NCBI RefSeq assembly: GCF_014863355.1 | Contig: NZ_JACZEP010000007.1 | Location: forward strand, 62,001-126,000 | Reading direction: 5' to 3' | Length of the DNA: 64,000 nt | Source: Aminobacter carboxidus | GTDB lineage: Bacteria > Pseudomonadota > Alphaproteobacteria > Rhizobiales > Rhizobiaceae | In this document: piece by piece, positions 63,330 through 64,000 of the stretch | Position numbering within the stretch: position 1 is the first letter of the stretch | Layout of the letters: every line of letters starts with the position of its first letter | Made by a program: the position numbers and the translations under genes | The notes under the pieces: model-generated | Databases searched by the model: none | The model's input: only the letters and a program-made list of their open reading frames with translations | Told to the model about the DNA's origin: nothing

Positions 63330-64000
63330 GCCCGCGCCGCACACCATCGGGCGGCCGCGTCAACAGGCTGCGCACCATCCGCTTCACCTTCGACGGCACG
63401 GCCTATACCGGCCACCAGGGCGACACGCTGGCTTCGGCGCTGCTTGCCAACGGGGTTTCGTTGTTCGGCCGCTCGTTCAAGTACCACCGTCCGCGCGGGG
63501 TGCTGACATCAGGCGTCGATGAGCCAAACGCCCTGGTGACGGTTTTGCGTGGCGAGGTGCGCGAGCCGAACATTCCCGCCACGATGGTCGAGATCCATGA
63601 CGGCCTCACCGCCGTCAGCCAGAACCGCTTTCCCTCGCTCGCCTACGACGTCAGCGCCGTCAACCAGCTCGGCGGCAAGTTCATCTCCGCCGGCTTCTAC
63701 TACAAGACCTTCATGGGTCCGGTGATCGGCCCGCTCAAGGGCACCCGCTTCTGGATGCTCTGCGAAAAGATCATCCGCCGCGCCGCCGGCCTCGGCCGCG
63801 CCGGCCACGCGCCCGATCCGTCGCGTTATGAGCGCATGAACGCCTTCTGCGACGTGCTTGTCGTCGGCTCCGGGCCCGCCGGCCTTGCCGCCGCCCACGA
63901 GGCTGCCCAATCGGGCGCTCAGGTCATCCTGGCCGAGCTCGATCCATGCTTCGGCGGCTCGGCCAACTGGTCGGGCGAGACGATCGACGGCGAGCCCGCC
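63326..64000 (+). CDS. soxA: Sarcosine oxidase alpha subunit, N-terminal part (3' end outside window)
   Basis: 225 codons run to the window edge without a stop. It starts MSPRRTPSGGRVNRLRTIRFTFDGTAYTGHQGDTLASALLANG, the ferredoxin-like first domain of SoxA, with FKYHRPRGVLTSGVDEPNALV. The NAD-binding site begins DVLVVGSGPAGLAAAHEAAQSGAQVILAE. Full SoxA is about 1000 residues and also has a GcvT-like folate-binding end, which is outside the window. soxG probably follows. Confidence 0.92.
   Translation, partial: MSPRRTPSGGRVNRLRTIRFTFDGTAYTGHQGDTLASALLANGVSLFGRSFKYHRPRGVLTSGVDEPNALVTVLRGEVREPNIPATMVEIHDGLTAVSQNRFPSLAYDVSAVNQLGGKFISAGFYYKTFMGPVIGPLKGTRFWMLCEKIIRRAAGLGRAGHAPDPSRYERMNAFCDVLVVGSGPAGLAAAHEAAQSGAQVILAELDPCFGGSANWSGETIDGEPA

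Noticed and set aside
1-64000. CRISPR arrays, tRNA, rRNA, insertion sequences, prophage genes
   Set aside because: No regularly spaced repeats, no cloverleaf-like segment and no transposase or integrase motifs were seen on either strand.

Overview
The window is GC-rich, gene-dense chromosomal DNA of a Hyphomicrobiales-type alphaproteobacterium. It most resembles the Mesorhizobium/Aminobacter group. The evidence is an EcfG-like promoter, DUF1127-type small proteins beside a VtlR-like LysR regulator, ExoD, DUF1194, an entericidin-type lipoprotein and CTCTCCCC-type intergenic palindromes. The genus is inference. I saw no phage, insertion sequence, CRISPR array or tRNA.

Main theme: methyl-group catabolism scattered over most of the window. 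Two pyrrolysine-free MttB-family corrinoid methyltransferases (5133-6710, 29264-30838), a corrinoid protein (31094-31792), a DUF1638 protein (32058-32705), a MetV-like/MetF pair (35312-36993), a methyl-THF:corrinoid methyltransferase (37071-38039) and a RACo-type corrinoid activator (38309-40414) form a complete predicted route. It would run from a methylated quaternary amine to methyl-corrinoid, methyl-THF and methylene-THF. A BHMT-like methyltransferase (17323-18354), two dimethylglycine-dehydrogenase-type flavoproteins (7152-9725, 47365-49926), sarcosine oxidase soxBDA (61758 to the window end) and a GlxA/GbdR-like AraC regulator (43791-44792) suggest glycine betaine to glycine as one plausible flow. 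A DddP-like M24 protein with a full predicted metal site (9960-11306) raises DMSP-type sulfonium compounds as another substrate. Several of these enzymes carry Arg/Gly-rich tails, while the corrinoid protein is strongly acidic at its N-terminus.

Second theme: 50219-58459 holds a predicted polyprenyl-phosphate-pentose pathway. It contains a HAD-UbiA fusion resembling decaprenyl-phosphate phosphoribosyltransferase, a DprE1-like oxidase, a small DMT-type membrane protein, an extended SDR, a PLP aminotransferase and, divergently, a GT-C-like membrane glycosyltransferase.

Other regions. 1-4931: the end of a hydroxyisobutyrate dehydrogenase, a candidate structured sRNA, a phasin-like protein, a CMD-family protein, an aminotransferase and an MFS carrier. 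11349-16594: transport and regulatory genes and a desaturase. 18366-28391: a PadR regulator with its operator, an ECF sigma/vWA pair, a flavoprotein, a hydrolase, an MFS carrier and a FadR-type regulator. 40726-43496: a cluster of tiny DUF1127-like genes. 44797-47351: exported proteins and a TetR system with two perfect operators. 58674-61561: a small exported protein and a large MscS channel. Family names come from motif recognition without database searches.
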